This document shows, piece by piece, positions 22,523 to 23,386 of a DNA stretch of 23,386 nucleotides. The position numbers were made by a program, and so were the translations under genes. The notes beneath the pieces were generated by a model. It made no database searches, was not told the DNA's origin, and saw only the letters and a program-made list of their open reading frames with translations. Source of the stretch: an uncultured Flavobacteriales bacterium (GTDB lineage: Bacteria > Bacteroidota > Bacteroidia > Flavobacteriales_D > Crocinitomicaceae). Within the stretch, counting starts at the first letter, position 1. Each line of letters begins with the position of its first letter. Location of the stretch: contig CAIRMS010000292.1 of NCBI GenBank assembly GCA_903879765.1, forward strand, positions 1 to 23,386, read 5' to 3'.

Positions 22523-23386
22523 GAAAATGGATGCACATAACCATGAATTACAAGTACTTCATACTTGCAATTAGTGCGTTTTGTGTCCTATTCTTTGAAA
22601 ATTTAGCCCTGCAAAAAGAAGGTTCGTTGCCACAAAAAAAGATTCAAGAAATCTTTTTGCAGCAAGAACAAAAAATCAAAAAAGCTGCGCCCAGTGTTTT
22701 ACGCTACTACAAAGGTTTCGGGGCCATTCCTCGAAAAGAAAACTGTCAAATTCACATTTATAAAAATGATCGTTTAGTAAAATGGAATACCAATAAAGTA
22801 CCCGTTTCCAATTTTTCAACGATTCAATTTCCGAGCAGAGGTCTCATTCAACTCCAAAACGGTTGGTATTACGGAGAAGTTTTTAAAGAGGGGGATTATT
22901 TATGTTGTGCCTCTTTTTGTATTGCCCAAGAATATTCTTATTCGAATGAATTTATAGATTCACGTCCTCATCCACTTTTTGGAAAAACAAAATTTAGTAT
23001 TTCACTAGACATGAGTCGTGGCATGCCAATATATAATGCCGACAAGCAGTTCTGTTTTTCAATCATTCCGAATGAAACACCAGCCGAACCAACAGCTTGG
23101 TATATTTTACCCTTGTTTTTAGTCGGTCTAATTTGTTTGCTTTATGGGATTTATAAACGAATAGAGTCAAGTAAAGTAGGTCGGTGGTTGTTTGTTCTTG
23201 CTTTATTAATTTCTCGGATCCTTCTGTTTGAGTTACCCCTAAATCAGATTTTTAAACATGGCTCTTTTCACTCAGCTGAACTTTTTGCCTATAACGAATG
23301 GTTTCCAAGTTTCTTAGATTTTTGTATCAATAGTGTATTTATTTCCTTTGGATTTTTAAGTATTTTCAAAGCATTTCAAGTAACTA
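22519..23386 (+). CDS. Membrane protein, N-terminal part; possible sensor histidine kinase (truncated by window edge)
   Basis: An open frame of 289 codons runs from ATG 22519 to the end of the window without a stop. It has a first membrane helix near residues 13-28, then an extracytoplasmic region of about 160 residues that begins with a Gln/Lys-rich helical stretch (QEIFLQQEQKIKK) and includes paired cysteines (DYLCCASFC). At least three further hydrophobic segments follow, at about 195-215, 223-238 and 265-285. This layout recalls Bacteroidota sensor histidine kinases with a large N-terminal sensing region, but no kinase motif is inside the window, so the name is a guess. Its ATG overlaps the udk stop (ATGA), implying co-translation with udk. 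Confidence 0.85.
   Translation, partial: MRKWMHITMNYKYFILAISAFCVLFFENLALQKEGSLPQKKIQEIFLQQEQKIKKAAPSVLRYYKGFGAIPRKENCQIHIYKNDRLVKWNTNKVPVSNFSTIQFPSRGLIQLQNGWYYGEVFKEGDYLCCASFCIAQEYSYSNEFIDSRPHPLFGKTKFSISLDMSRGMPIYNADKQFCFSIIPNETPAEPTAWYILPLFLVGLICLLYGIYKRIESSKVGRWLFVLALLISRILLFELPLNQIFKHGSFHSAELFAYNEWFPSFLDFCINSVFISFGFLSIFKAFQVT

Noticed and set aside
1..23386. CRISPR arrays, tRNA or rRNA genes, insertion sequences
   Set aside because: No regularly spaced repeats, no tRNA-like arms or rRNA stretches, and no transposase motifs were seen; short gaps leave little room for them.

Overview
The window looks like the chromosome of a Bacteroidota bacterium, most likely order Flavobacteriales; Crocinitomicaceae (Fluviicola-like) is my best guess for the family, from gene order and protein flavour only. 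Evidence for the phylum: two secreted proteins with type IX secretion (T9SS) C-terminal sorting domains, a DUF4270 lipoprotein, the glmS / DUF4270 / half-length glycogen-synthase-like / panC / panD neighbourhood, a LysRS with a C-terminal extension, a general lack of Shine-Dalgarno sequences, and TAnnTTTG-type -7 promoter boxes 14-20 nt before many start codons. No tRNA, rRNA, CRISPR array or recognisable transposase was seen. Coding density is very high and no gene-free stretch exceeds about 210 nt.

Region 1 (1-912) is the only accessory-looking part. It holds two unrecognised small genes on the minus strand (94 and 104 aa) and a possible 29-codon ORF that overlaps the second by ATGA. Upstream of these, just past the 3' end of glmS, lie a perfect 17-bp inverted repeat and three GATACA boxes. 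The 3' side of glmS is the classical attachment position of Tn7-type elements, so this is the place to look for cargo beyond the left edge.

Region 2 (913-6765) is a conserved biosynthetic block. On the minus strand, a GT5-like protein that lacks the second half of a glycogen synthase, a DUF4270 lipoprotein and glmS form a tight operon. Divergent from it are panC and panD (pantothenate), then a stand-alone heptose-1-phosphate adenylyltransferase (rfaE2).

Region 3 (6767-13250): an AsmA-like envelope protein (minus) is divergent from lysS (plus). lysS converges with a secreted choice-of-anchor B protein, which lies 4 nt behind a SpoU/TrmH RNA methyltransferase.

Region 4 (13345-17686): mutS, an overlapping lipoprotein that resembles a periplasmic solute-binding protein, a bacilliredoxin (BrxA/BrxB) and an ATGA-coupled ArsC/Spx-like protein.

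Region 5 (17683-23386): a minus-strand operon encodes a secreted two-Cys redoxin, a T9SS-exported Lys-C-type endopeptidase and the heme chaperone HemW. Divergent from it are udk and an ATGA-coupled membrane protein, possibly a sensor kinase, cut by the right edge.

Most of the window is ordinary core genome. The strongest leads are the small-ORF module next to glmS, the half-length GT5 protein, the orphan solute-binding-like lipoprotein behind mutS, and the redoxin / Lys-C protease pair.
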